A stretch of 64,000 nucleotides of DNA from positions 19,197,753-19,261,752 of the forward strand of contig HG738138.1 of NCBI GenBank assembly GCA_000499405.2, written 5' to 3'. The notes under the pieces are model-generated. The model was not told the origin of the DNA, did not search any database, and saw only the letters and a program-made list of their open reading frames with translations. Source of the stretch: Onchocerca volvulus. Taxonomy: Eukaryota > Nematoda > Chromadorea > Rhabditida > Onchocercidae. Shown here piece by piece: positions 24,240 to 38,500 of this stretch. Numbering within the stretch: the stretch's first letter is position 1; each line of letters begins with the position of its first letter. A program made the translations under genes and the position numbers.

Positions 24240-26920
24240 CACCTCAGTTCCTTCGTAGCAGTTTCAACCAATATCTGAGAACGACATTATTCTGAACCAA
24301 TAGGTGCTTTACTTTAACTGATGGGAATCCGTGAAAAAAACAAGATAAAGACAGCAGAGTATGCTGCCGACTGCTAATATCAGATGATAAAATAAACTAA
24401 TAACTTCCGAATCATTTCTATCTGTTTTATTCTTTTCAGAAATCGTAAGTTTCTAAATTTAATTTACATAATCTTTCAAAATGAATAGGTGAACTTAGGA
24501 GCAGACTAAAAAAAGCAAAGTGAGCATGTTTTGAATTGAAAATGAATTTCATCAAAATGAAAGATGAATTTTAGAATAGTGATGTTCATTTCCAGCTTCA
24601 GTGTTTGAAAACTTTTTTATGCTTTCCTCATACCAACAAAAAATTTTACAAGTTAATAAGTATATCCTGACGGAAATGAAATGAGTTTGATAATTGTCTG
24701 ACATGACTAAGTTTTATTTCGTGATTTCCACTGAATATAATAGCTCGGAAATAAAAGTTTAAAAACTAAGTGGCCATAACAGATGAGATCAGATATCGAA
24801 ATTTTCGGGATGTGTCATTAAATAACCGACATATTATGCGATTTTGACTTCAATATCAGAGGAGAAATATTGTCCCAATTCTTTCACTAGCATGAAATGT
24901 TTTTTCGAAAACATACGTAAATAACAGGAATACCTATAACTGCTCGATATGATACTCTCGAGATATTTGTATATCGCGCCCAGCCCGGCTGGGCTCCACT
25001 GCTTTATGTAATTGATTTAATTCCAGTACGCTATTACTGGTTTAGATTATCACCTACGGCCTTTCCGCATATCCACATTTAAGTAAATTTGGAAATTACA
25101 CAGAGAAAGAAGTACTCTCTATCTGACTTTCATTCTTGCTCATTCTTGATTATTTTAAAATTTTTAATTGAATGGAAACGAACAAACAATTGGCATACCA
25201 AAGCAATGCTATAACGATCAATGCATAAGTGGCAGTGCATGAAGACGGCAACGGGTTTCAGCAGATGGCATTATTGTTGTGTGTCACATACCTATGCCAC
25301 ACTCCCTGTTTTTTTTTTTTTTTTGCCATCCTTCTCACTGCTTTCATTTTGTCATACAGTTATTCAACTCAACCTTTTAAATTTAGAAAACTTAGTGAAT
25401 TTCAGTTATTGAATATTCATCACTTGTTAGTGCAGCTACACTAAGGAATAATGATATAGAAAATGTCGCATTCGGTAGTCGTACATCTCAGTGACAAGCA
25501 GCATAGCAAAGGAATGAAATTTTAATGATTATCAAATTTAAAAAATCTCGCTTGTAGCCTGTTCTCGTTATCGCTCATATAGATAAAAATTTGTAAAAAT
25601 GACAGTATTATATTCTTATACAGTAAAAGGAAAAAAGAAACAATTAGAAAATAAAGTAGTTAGAATATTCGGATCGATTCATATATGATTTTATCCGGTA
25701 ATAAAATACATTCCAGATAGTTCGAATGAATGATTGATTGGTCAACAATTGAAGCAGTTCATCGAAAGACTCAGAAAAGAATCTAACTTTTCATAAACTA
25801 TTGTTAATAACTGTATTGTTTTAATAACTTTAGCATTTTATTTAAACTTATATTTATCACAAATCTCGTAGGAACTTAGTTATGCTCTATCATGTCTCAC
25901 TTCTGCTTCACTCATCTTTCGGGAAGTGCCAGCTCCATCCGCGTTTCCCTTGGAGACAAACCAAGCAGGTCATTCCTCCACCTCATTCAATCAAAAATCC
26001 TTACCAGTCCCTGACCTTGTCAAATCTTCAAACTAAAGTTGCATATAAGTCGTACGCTATGGATTATGAAAAGTTGATGTTCCTTCCTTCTCTCCATCTA
26101 CCGGTGATTTTCTGCTTGGGATAAATTCACTATCTGCTGGATGCTCCGGGCGAAATATGAACAAAATTAAGAAAGTTTATTGTTAAATTTCTCTCACAGC
26201 AACTATTGGACCATCTTTGATATCCAAACGAGGATATGTTCACTATTTGATGCTGACGCGCATCATCGAAATATATGCATCGTATTAGTATTGAATAGTA
26301 CCTATTCCTTTCATCGAAAAATTTGCTTAACTTTCTATTCGGAACATAGGATCAGTTTTACCGACACAAACAAAATAAATTTTCCATCAAGTTTTTAAAA
26401 AAAAAAAAATGAAAAATGTTGGTTCAGTTGCAGTTTGGTCAAATGTATATTGACAACGGAATTTATGGATAGCCCGTTAATAGCTATCGTTGTTTGTCGT
26501 TGAGTATCACGCCTGACTGATTCAGTATGTCGCGGTTTATTCATAGTTTATTCTCCTCAACCCTACCTTTAAAAATATGCAGAATATTTACTGTTCATCA
26601 AATAGTACGAGCGTGAGTTTTGAAGAAAAATCTTGAGTTTGAGAGGCTAGAAAATCCCTATGGTTCATTCCTAAAATTTCATTTGATTTTTAAACACCCA
26701 TTTCATGTTTCATTTGAAAATTAAGATTATGGCTTTCTGTTCATTTGTCTGCAGCTGAATTATGAGATTAATATTTCATCGCTTTAATTTTCTTAACACC
26801 ATAGCTATTTCAACTAAGGTCAACGTGAAGCAGTTTGAGACAAAATTCGTCTTTTTCAATACGCTGAACGACGTTTTTGTTTCTTAGAGATGTCATAACA
26901 CTATATCACTCTTTTCTCTA
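24240..26920. other. Intergenic between divergent PP1-like and aftiphilin-like genes
   Basis: Probably contains the promoters of both divergent genes. A short GC-rich inverted repeat sits at 24978-24994. Frames at 25.2-25.45 and 25.88-26.12 kb lack family motifs and I do not call them. Confidence 0.5.
24978..24994. repeat. GC-rich inverted repeat (7-bp stem)
   Basis: GCCCAGC-CCG-GCTGGGC, an island of 17 nearly pure G/C bases in an AT-rich spacer. Confidence 0.85.
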
Positions 26921-26949
26921 CTTTGCAGATTACTTATCAATTAACGGAG

Positions 26950-29900
26950 ATGTTTGAAGATGATCCACCACCATTGCCCGCAATTCCATCTCTGGAAAAC
27001 TCGTGTGATGGTACTTTTGCTGACTTAGACGATCACAATCGATATACTGCTGTTGCTGATGATGATTATAATAGGAATGATGTAGAATTTCGTTCACATA
27101 TGTCAGCTGTATTTCGAACTGAATTAGATGCGGAATTCATTAGTCCTGAGATGACAACGCCCCGCACTGAGTTCACAAAACTAGACCAAACTCCAGATCG
27201 CGCTCAGAATGTTGTTACTAAAACTGTATTACACAGCGATTCCAGTGAGCAGCATAAGCTTTCGTTTTCATCTTTGCAATCTCAATCTCCTCAGTTTGCT
27301 CAAAGTTCGAAATCCCGAAGTCCATCATCCGAGACTTTATGCTTTCCTGAAGATTCAGATGTGGTAAGCAACACTATTACGGCTCATCCTGTTCATGTCG
27401 ATGCTTCAATTATCAACACATCAACTGCTCTTTCAAATGTATCTGCCAAAAACTTTCCCTTAGTGTTTACGGAATCAGTTCATGAAGATGAAATCATCAG
27501 TGATGGATCACACGATATACAGACATTCGGAACAGGAGGGAAGGATCCAATTTCAACAGAAATTACGAAAAATGGAATAAAAGACAATTCAGATTTGCAG
27601 AATTTCGATTTGATTGATGGAAGTGAAAAAACGGTAATTGTGCCAAGTGCTTTGCAAAACGAATCACTGGAGGAAGGTGATGATGAATTTGGTGATTTCG
27701 AAAAATTCACTAGAATGGTACATACTCATTTTTCTTTAGAAAATTAAGGTTTCAAGTATCTTTCTAATTTTTTGTAATTTAATTTCTTAAGTACAATATA
27801 CGGAGCAGTCTTTTTTGTAATTTGCTGTGTCTTTAACTTATTCAATTTAGGAGGAAACTCAAAAAAATGAAAATGACAGTTGGGCAGATTTCGAAGCTTC
27901 TTCATTGCCTGATTCTTATATCAAAAATAAATCGACTGAAAATATTACGTCTTCAGGAACAGAATTGCAATTTGTTGTTGAAAGTGTAAGTTTATGCGGT
28001 TAATTTAAATTTTCTCATAACCACTGTTTATGTCCTAGAGTTATTGCATTAATAAATTTAGACTTGATGCTGTTCGCTGTAGAACGATCGAAATAATGAT
28101 CATGACAGACTCTTAGCTATAGAATACAAGCAAATATTCATCATCAGCATTATTTTCACTGCTTCAATAACATCGCTGTCACTGAATATGTTAGGCATAG
28201 CTGTTCCTGATCCACCAATTCTTTATACACTTAATTCATTTTTAATTTTATTGCTATGAAATATAAAAAGTATTGATACCATGAAAAAGAATGATTTGCT
28301 GGATTAATATAAACCGGAATAATGAATATTATTAGTATTGATAACTGCATTTTGAAAACTACGATTTGGTATTACATTTCAGTCATTATTGCCGACACTT
28401 GTAGAAAATTTATGCGATGATCAGTTATGGGCTACGGTTGGTGGAGAGGGTGAAAACAACGACGAGTATGATATTTCTGACAGTGAAGTGTATGAAGCAT
28501 TAAGCGATACAATAAATATGAAAGGCAATAAGGGGTAAATTTTTTTTTTCTTTTTTGCATAGTTCATGACAAATTCAGAGAACTAATAGCGTTAATTATT
28601 CAAGTTTTGTAAATGACTTTAGAATTAGTTGTATTTTTAGTAGGAAAATTATTCATAATTTCCATGAATATTTCACTTGATCATAGAATGCTGTTTTGTG
28701 ACTGGATAAAATCATTAATTAGCTTGGCAATTAGCATGATGCAAAATAGGTTTTTGATGTCTATAATTATTTAGATCTCGATTTAAGGCATGTTTAGGCC
28801 AGATAAAATGGTATGGATGTCAGTAAGCATTATTGAGGAAGCATTAGCGCTAAAACTACAATGGCATGATTCATTGATCCGGAGTTGTTTTTTACATTCA
28901 CTGGATGTTGACGTAAATCAAGTCCGTTTGTTGTTATTTTCTGGTACAAAAATCCTCACCTCAAAATTATTCGAATATTCATTTTTTTGATAGATTATCA
29001 AGATTACAGTTTAAGGGCACATAACTGTAAAACATACCACAGTTGCATTATTCCGATGGATTTAAAATGATTTATCAGATTTTAGGCGTTTGCCAAATAT
29101 TTTTTCATCTTTTCTTTTTTGAGGCTGTTATTCGAAACTCAGGTCTTCCTGCATTTGCACAACAACTTGAAGAAAGTGCAATTCTTGCGCCTGTGTCTGT
29201 GATGGAAAGCTGCACTGAGGCTACATTGATGGGTGAAAAAAATTCGTAAGTTTTGAAAACTTTTATAATGTTTCAATCTTAACCTTATCTAAGAGCATAG
29301 TTAACATCATTTTCAGGTTACCGCAGTCAAATTCGACTGAGTTCATATCTCACGCAGGTATCGAAAAGTAAGTGACAAATGATATTGATACACTGAATTG
29401 TGGGTATTTACAAATATGCTTCGCATTTGCATGGTAAAAATGTAGAACTTTATTATTATTTCTGGATTTGCTGCGCACATCTTCATGTTTCAGTAGTATT
29501 TCTATAATGGTAATCTTGTCTTTTAAGCCTAATAATATTGAAAGTAGAAATACGGATTTTGCTCTCATTCATCCTACTATTTTTGAAAATCTCCTTTGAA
29601 AATTCGGATTAGCCTGATTAAATTTCTTTATGCAAAATTTATGACTTAAACATAGACCAATTTAGACACTCAAATAAAGCTTGAAACACTTTTTTTTTTT
29701 GCTTCCTGATTTCACTTTTTTTGCTCGAATTCTTTCTTTTCATCCGTTTTCATATCATCCATAGTTGTTTGTTTGCTTTGTTCACCACAAGGTTCAGATC
29801 GTACTTCTTACAGATCTTCAGTCAGTCATCAAGCACCTTCAAGATCCGTTACTATTGATTCATTGGCCGTCCCACCAGTGCAGTTTGACTGGAATAATTC

Positions 29901-31367
29901 CGGTTTAACGAATCCTCTCAAAACAGGATGTATATTTTCTTTTCTCATTTCATTTAATAGAGTATAAGTGAAGAAGGCATTCAGCAACTAATTTGCGGGA
30001 TTTTAACACTCTATCTTTGTAATGTTTTTGTTTCTTCGAGTTGCTTTCATGGTTTCATTGATTCATAATTTCTTAAGCAATTTTTTTTTGTATTGGCCTC
30101 CAGATTGAATTATTATAATAATGAAATGCTGGACACTATTCATTCAACCTTCGTATATCCAGAATTATATTAGCTATAATATGGTCATTTTAGCAGAATA
30201 GCTTTCCTCCTGATATGGCAGACTATATGGAGAAAAGGATGAATGAGGGCTTTGTTGTTAAAAAGTGTTCTTTAGCGCTTTTGGAATTGACTTATTTCTA
30301 ATGAATAAGCTTTCCTAAAAAATTATGACAAAAATTTTTGCAGCATTAAGTGTATCGTCTGCATCATTAGATTTGGATTTTTTGGTATCCACAGGTAATA
30401 AAGGCTCAGCTGATGATGGTTCGTCAACCATACAGGTGTTCTCAACTCTACAAAAGGTTTTATTCAGCATTTTAAAACTCTAGTAACTGGATATAAAGCT
30501 TCACTGGCAGATCTTTGACACTTAAAAATAGGGATGATGGATTGAAATAAAGATAAAAGAGATGAGTATTCCACTGCGTCACTGTACATTGACTGCGTAA
30601 ATGTTATTTGTAATGGATTGCTTATGATCATATCGGCATCAATCTTTGCTTTTTATAGAAAAATATCAACGAGACTAGCTAAGGTTTAAAAGTTAATAGT
30701 GCAAATACAGCATTAAAATTAAAACTTATAATCAGTTGATTTATGTTTATGGTTGGAATCTTTACATTCTTAAAATGAGGATTTGTTATTAAATAAATAC
30801 ACTAGCTTTCTACAGGATTTGACTGCGTTTGGTCTAAGTTTGCCGGATGATGTCCAAAACAGCAAAACTGAAAAAGATGTTACAAGCAAAACACCGTAAG
30901 TATTTTCTTTACTTTAAGCAGCAGGATTGGATTAATCTAATTAAGTCGCTTTTTTCGACTGTTGTAGAGTGCGCTATATTTTATAATGCAGTACCATACC
31001 GTTATAAGATTTTAAGCGGCTTTGAACAATGTTGTATTTTAAACATTTAATCTTTTTTTTTTTTCGAAAATCAAATAATTGTTATTGTTGAGGAGAAACT
31101 GTAGATGAAATAAATTGTCTTTAATTCTTTTAGTATTATCTATAAAAAATAATTGTTATTCGATAGTTAATGCTATTTTCTTGCGAATTATCAATCTTTA
31201 CTTATTTTAGAATGGTATTGGAATACTTACTGAATAAAGATGGTGATAAGCGAAAATATAAGCCAGTGAGTGAGCTTTCACTTGATGCTCGAGCTCTTCA
31301 TGATCAGTTACCGGACCTCGATTATATGTTATCTAATGTTTTGCTTTTTCCCATCGTTGATCGCTAA
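26950..31367 (+). CDS. AFTPH: Aftiphilin-like clathrin/AP-1 accessory protein
   Basis: Exons: 26950-27717, 27851-27985, 28383-28534, 28798-28921, 29124-29245, 29317-29357, 29792-29929, 30344-30456 (or -30435), 30816-30895, 31211-31367; phases agree. TTTGCAG at 26922-26928, 21 bases before the ATG, is a likely trans-splice acceptor. The long acidic first exon begins MFEDDPPPLPAIP and ends in DDEFGDFEKF; exon 2 has SWADFEA. Such DFGxF and WxxF motifs bind adaptor ear domains. Exon 4 has VWMSVSIIEEALALKLQW and HDSLIRSCFLHSLDVD, matching the clathrin-binding box of aftiphilin. Later FDWNNSGLTNPL, LDLDFL and AFGLSLPDD are also aftiphilin-like. The C-terminal exon ends LDYMLSNVLLFPIVDR. The protein would act in clathrin-coated vesicle traffic at the trans-Golgi and endosomes. 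About 600 residues, shorter than the human protein (~940). Confidence 0.8.
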
Positions 31368-34300
31368 CTAATGGATTTTTTGGACGTAACTAAACTCTTC
31401 ATCGGATAACTGTCATATGGATAATTAGTTTTTCTGTAATGTTTTATTCAGCTAATTTTCTTGGATGAGCTGCGAAAGTTTGGAGCATTCACATCTCTCT
31501 ATATTTTTCAAATTGTCTTTCTGAGGGTTTCTACTACAACAATTGTTTATTGTTTGATATGGGCTTTATTATTCTATGAGTTTTAGTTTTTTATAACAGA
31601 CATATCTGTTGATACGGGTGATGCATGCTTTGTTGTGATTTTTTGTTGTGTTCTTTTAAGCTATTTTGTTGAACAAACTTCATCGAGTGGATTTTTTTTC
31701 AGCTCAAATTTCTAACACCATTAATATCCATGTTTGTTCTTTATTACAACTCATCAAGTCCTCTATACCCTGTTTTTTTGTTAATGTAATGAAATATAAA
31801 AGTTTATGCAACTAATTTCTATTAATTGATGAAAAGTAAAAATAAAAAATTTCGTTCGAATTTTCTACTAAGCGAATATTTTTCACAAAAAGTGTAACGT
31901 GATTATGTCTTTTTCATGAAGTGAGTACAGCATTATGATTTATGATTTTTTACTATTAAGAGGTTTTTTTTTCTCCGAGCTGTTTCTTCATACTATTGTT
32001 GGAATATTAATTTCAATGAATGGTGAATTGTTTTTTAATAAGTCCAGTTCGATTTGAAGTTAATTTCCGCACTTTTTGTTTGACCACTTAATTAAGCGTT
32101 AGGCTTAGCCATATATCATATATCATGTTTCATTTAAATGGATTCTGGATCGCTCAGATCTGGAAGAATTCGTTCATATCGAAATGGATTATTATAGAAT
32201 TTGTAACTTTTTTTTAAATAAATGATTCAACGAAAAGGAGGTGTTCAATGTTTCTTACACAAAATGAAGTCATTAAGCAATTGGCAGAAGTCTTGAGAAT
32301 TTTCCAACCATATAAGTCTAACCTAACTGGTAGTTAGAATTAATGCTGGGATTTAATATCACTGGGTTTTCCAAAACTTGTTCGGAATTCTCCTTAATAA
32401 TACTGCTCATTTGATATAGTGTATCTAGCGTAACTAAAATAACAAGAAACAGGAATTTGACGGATGCTGTCCATGAAGAATGATGTATGTGCAGTACTAG
32501 TGAATGATGTCGTAGAAAGCAGAATGGAAAAATTTTTTTGAAGTTTGCTGGCGCCAACATTCCCCATTCTCAGTGTTTATGATTTGTGATTTGTTTTTGC
32601 AACCGACAGAACATTGATTCCTTTACGCCACTCCGTTAATTTGCTGAACTTTGTTTAAAAAATCACAAAAATTTGATGTCCTGACTCAACTTGAGTTTTA
32701 CAGTGAATCCAAAAAAAAAAAGAAAAAAAACTGCAATTTAGGATACAGAATTTGGTAGGATGACTTATGCAAAGCTTCGTCCACATATGTGTAACCCATT
32801 TTTCTGCATATTAATTTTCAACGACATCTATTTCTAGAGTTGTGATTTAAAGCGTATAAGCATGCTTCATCTAAGAAATCTGTCCCGACAACTTTTTAAA
32901 TTTAGAACAAATTTTGGGACATATTTCCAGACAAGATTTTTTTTTGGAGAAAATATGAATAAAAACTGAGATTTTACTCCGAAAACGAGTGTGCAATGGT
33001 AAACAAGCATTAATAAACAAGGCTATTAAATTACTCAAAACTTGAGTCAGCACTTACGATGTAGCCATTATTAAAAATTTTCAATAGCATATTTACTTCA
33101 TTCAGATATGAAGTTATCACAGATCATTTTACGCTAATTGCTTGTTCCAGCTTAAGTTCTAAATCCATTATATTAATTGTTATTCAAGATATTTTATATG
33201 TTCCACGAATCAATTATTCTTAATTGCTCGCTTGAGCTAATTTATGAATCTTTCAATTGCCAAGTATTTCCGTGGAAAGACATTAAGACATTTTTTAGAA
33301 ATCCTAGTGACTAAACAGTGATAACACAAAATCGAAATTGGTTCATTGAGTTCGGCTGAATTTATTTCCTTTTAATTGCTGGTAGACTATTGATTAAAAC
33401 GCTATGAAAGTTCTACAAATAGATATCTCATAAAATTCAAAAATATCTTATTTTGGCAAAAATCTGACTACAGGATTCGAATCATTAAACATTGGGCGAA
33501 TAAAATGAATTCGGATTTGAAGTATTTTTCAAGAGATTGACGCCAGTCAAGTCTACTACTATTAGCGAATGGAATTGTATAGCGAAAGTATACAATGAAG
33601 GTAGAAAACCGTGATCTTAAAATAATGGCATGGAGGTCAGAGTCGTCTGATCTACCACATCGATGGGCCCAGGACAATAACAGTATAATCAACAGTTGAT
33701 CGACTTAATGGCGACTCGACCCCATAGGTTAAAGGAGAGGAAAAATGGACGACACATCGTTGACTGATTATCGGCGCCTTAAACCGATCACTTCGAGCAT
33801 TCTCGTTGGCGCCTCTTAGGAGCCAATTCTAAAAAGATATCAGCTGTTTTCTGTGCTCCTTTTCATTTACAATTTCAAACAACTTTTTTTCCGGAATTTG
33901 AAGCAAATTTGTTATAGTAACATAGCGGTTCGTCATACTTTAAGACGTACCGAAGTTTGCTTTCTAAAAAAGTTCGAAATTTGTAAATGAATTTGTATGC
34001 TCTTCTTATTTTCTTTATTAAATCGTTCAGATAGATCAAATATTTGATGGGAAATACGAGTACCAATACACTTCAGTGCGTCGTTATACACATTCCATAC
34101 AATAAAAAATCTTTTTTTTGTCCCAAAGTGATGCATGGAACAATAGCAGAACAGAAAGAACATCAAAAATAGAAACCTGCTGAAATCACGAATTCAATTA
34201 CCTCTTCTTACACTGTCAAAAATAATTTACAAAACTAGTCAAGCGAGCTCTATTTTTATCAGTTTTATGCGAGCACAAATTCAATGGATCAATAAATCAT

Positions 34301-35505
34301 TTGGGTAGTTATGACATAGGAATTTTATGGCAAAAATTTTGAAATAAATGAAATAAAAAAAGAAAATTCGAATTTTGATGAGTTTTGTTTTCAGTCTATG
34401 GAAAATTAGGGAACATAATTATGAAATATTCGCAAAAATATAATTCTAAATGTAGCATCGATTCGATTAAATCAAGAACAGATATTTAGAAAATTGAAAC
34501 AAAATCAAATCTAAAAAGAGACAATGAGCGGAGTTATCGAGGAGAATCGTCATCCAAATTTTAGAGCAAAGCATAGAAATATCCAAGATGAGGAACATTT
34601 GGCTACAAAGGGAAACACATTTTTTGATGAACAAAATAACACAAATACACGGGAAAATGTTCTATTGCAAACATAACATAATGAAAAACATGAGATCATC
34701 TGTATTTCGTGAGTAAGCCGAATTTGTTTTTAATAAATATAAGCAGTAGTTTAAACTAAACAATTTCAAAGAATCTATATTTTTTTTCGCTTCAGTTTTT
34801 TAGTTTGATAGGATAAGCTAGCTAATATTAATCTAGAATTAGGAAGAAACAAAATTATTAGGAAAGAAATGCTACCGAGTCCTTACTTTTTCAACCTTTG
34901 CTGAAATGAAGAAGTGTCAGTAAAAGTCTCAATTTGCGGACTCGATAACTTAATCCTCGAATCTTAAAATCTCTTCTGAATCTAGTAATTTGAAGTTTAC
35001 CTGGTAGTAATTTTAAACTCAATTCTAACAAAATTAGTTCTTTTTACCATTTAGGAAAATAATAAGAAATCTTTTTTCACCGAATCTTGGTTTAATAAAT
35101 AATAAAAAAAAGAACAGTATTAGTATCGAAAGCTAAAATCGTTACTAATTAAACTTAAAAACCTAATGGGACTTTATTTCTTGATTTTTCAAACTCTAAT
35201 TTAATAGCTCCAAGAAATTTATAATGAAATATCATGGAATTTGGAGCACAAACTTTGCTTGAACTTATTCATGTATGCAACTGTTGAAATCAACAATTAT
35301 ATATGATTTATAGAAATCTATTTATTCATAAATATTCATTTATGCAATTCAGTATCATTTCTCACTTGTAACTAGCGTCATCTAAATTTTGTTATTTCAA
35401 CTACTTTCTATTTTTCCATTTTTCTTTCAAAAATTTTCAAAAAATTCATAATTTGATCATTATTACTGAACCATTTCATATCAAACCTCAAATGATCTTG
35501 GTTGT
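31368..35505. other. Intergenic between convergent genes, no gene seen
   Basis: Downstream of both the aftiphilin-like (+) and Gremlin-like (-) genes. Contains the T-rich 3' flank of the former. Frames present (for example 33468-33692 minus) show no domain or splice support. Confidence 0.5.
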
Positions 35506-38500
35506 TTATCGAACATCTTCCTCGCTTTCTAAATTATTGCCGTTCAATGCAATACATTTACATTTCTTCACTTTGATCACTTTTCGTTTCAGTTCCTTCG
35601 GATTCTTCCTCGGACAATCCAGTTTCACCTATTTGCACAGATAGAATTACTAAAGCATCTTTATTAATTTAAATTTATCCATACGTTAGGTTTTTTGAAA
35701 AAATAATTTTTCTGACCTCGCTGCTTTCTGGAACTGAATTTTTGATTTTAAATAAGCAAATTCTTGACAGCACATTTATTTCTGAAACTTTATTGAACAT
35801 TCCGGTAAAGGCACAAAAATGCACCTCAACAGTGTCCCATTCAGTTGGCCGACATACCGAACAACTTTGGAACATGGCATCCAATTTCAATTTTCGTGGC
35901 CTCAGACGCGGTATGAAGTAGGAAGAACATGTTCCGTGGCAGAATCTGTTGTGTACTACCTGCAATCTCTTTATCACTCAGATATTTCTTCCTTGATTCT
36001 AGCAACTAAACCATTCTGTTGATGCGAAGGGATTTAATACAATTTTTGATGTTATTTCTTCGCTGCTCTTATTATCTAAGCGCCAGAGTAGAATCATTCG
36101 ACATAATTTGAAATTTAATTTTTCTGTCTTAAGACTTTAAAGTCGATCTTTGCAACATTAGAGCTCTCTGTTCCGACCAATATATGCAAATTACCGAAAA
36201 CCAGACGGTACAAATGAAACTCACCTTTGATAAACAACCATCCATTCGAATGCGTTGCTTGAATATCTGACCATCGCAATGTGCTGCAGGCCTTGAATCA
36301 TCAAGCCTTCCTAAACTTACTTCTTGATTCACCTGCTGCAATGCTTCTTTCGGTGAAGAAACCACTTTCTTGCCTAAAATCAACAAAAATAAGTGGGAAA
36401 TGTCTCTAAATAAAGGAAATGGTACGGAAGATTGATTTAAAATATGTATTTCGAGTTAAACTGAACAGTTCCATCGATAACTCTCTACAAGGCAAGCAGA
36501 AGATTTCTCCGTTTTTTTTTCGTACATTCAAATTTCATTTTTATAAATATTAGCTTTTACCTTTTTTCTCGGCTTTTAATTGCTTTCGCATGTATCGTTG
36601 AAGCCATTTTAAACGCTTCTGATCAAACGTTAATAGCGGCGGTTCTATATATGGTTCTGAATGTAAAGAAATGAATGCTTTCTTCGCTATTTCATCGAAA
36701 ACTGATCCATTTTCTACTTTGTACTGAATGTATCTAAAAATTAGCGTTCATTGTTTAAATCCAAGACAAAATCCCGAATCGAATAGAAAAAGAATACCCA
36801 GACAAGAAAAAAATGGGTCAGATAGATGGCAGCTTAAAATAGGAACTTTTGAAGTACTAGAAATATTTTGTTTATGATAAAAGTTGCAAGATTAAAATCG
36901 AGAAAAAATCAACCGGAAAATATTTGCGAGGATGATATTGCTTGTACTTTTTGTTTGAAAGGTTCTTTATAAAATGAGTTCAAAAAAATATCAAAAACTT
37001 CCAAGGGACACGAGGCATCCTTTATTGAGGTTTGAGGAATTGGAAACTTTAAGTAGTTTTTGTTAAAAGTATGAATGCTGAAATCTCCAAAAAGATCTGA
37101 GTTTAATTCCAGATTAAACTTAGGTTATATTTCTTCATTTAAGCATCTCTTTAATTTTAATCAATTTCTATAGATTACAGTGTTCGACAAAGTAAAAACA
37201 GGTCAAAATATTTTGTAAACATTCCACAGTTTTGGCTTATTCATTTTCCATTTCATTTGCTACGAAATTCATAAAATACAAGGTGCTTTCATAAACGTAT
37301 GCGTAAATTGATAATAATAACCGATTGATTTTCAATCACAATGAAAAATGGATTGATCATTACAACATCCATAAATATGGAATTCTTATAAAAAATTATT
37401 TGATTTTTTTCTTTTCCTCTTTGCTTATCAAATTTCTTCCTGTCGATTATTATAATTTGGCAGTGCAAATTTTTTGAATGTTTAAATATGAATTAAAATA
37501 AATTGATCAATAATCGGAAGGGCGAAATGAAGCAGTGGAAATGATTTCTGATTATAGAAAAGAAATGGATGGTGTACACTGGCATTTTAAAAACAGAATC
37601 TCTGATTTTTGATTTCATTCCATTAAATGGCATATTCGAAACAGAGAATTTCAAACATGAAGAAAGTTGTTCAGCGGATATGAAATTAAGAGCGCTTACA
37701 GATTCTATCAGTCCATATGGTTCATATATAATGAAAAAAATTTGATAGAATATGTGGTGGAAAGAGTGAAAAATAATAAATTGAATGAAAATTTGAACAA
37801 CTTTAAGATTCTTGAAAAAACCTTGATCAATGGATTGAATGAAAAGTTTTATGTCTGATGTCAAAACTTCTTTTCATAAGATTCATGATTCGCCTTGAGC
37901 ACACTTTTGGGAGATGTATCTGCATATCACTAGAGGAGACATTCTCATTAAAATACAATAATCTTGTGGTGAAGCGAAAGCATTTTGATAGTGGGTGAAT
38001 TTAAGAATATTACTCAGAGCCGATTCTAGAAGACGTCTAATGAGATATATAAAACTTGAGCAAATTTACATTTCCACGTCTGAGGATGTGATTCTGACGA
38101 AGTGAATATTCTATTCCGAAGATGATGTATCTTTTCATTTCTCAACTAAGTTTGTTTCTTTTTTGGCGAAAATATTATTTTCAAAAAACTGTCGAATTTC
38201 AGGTAATTTTAATTAAAAACTTATAAAAAATATATCCAAAAAGTGATGTATTCAACTGAACAAAAATTTCGAAAAAATTTATTAAAATTTTCCGTGATTG
38301 TTCACTGGATAGCTAGTTAGGGTTATCATAAACTGTCCGAGTACATTTTTTAGATGTGTAGCGTAAATTCGACAATTTGTTAGCAAAGTCCAAACTTCAA
38401 ACTTTTTTAAGAGTTCGCTTCTTATCAATTGTGTCGAAAGAGAACTATTATTTACATGTCAAAAAACTGATAACCTGATAGGTCCATCACAATTTAGATA

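Noticed and set aside
27480..27710. 76-codon minus-strand frame
   Set aside because: Shadow of the acidic, Ser-rich first exon of the aftiphilin-like gene.
37493..37864. 123-codon minus-strand frame
   Set aside because: Lies in the large first intron of the Gremlin-like gene, is hydrophobic and AT-driven, and has no family features.
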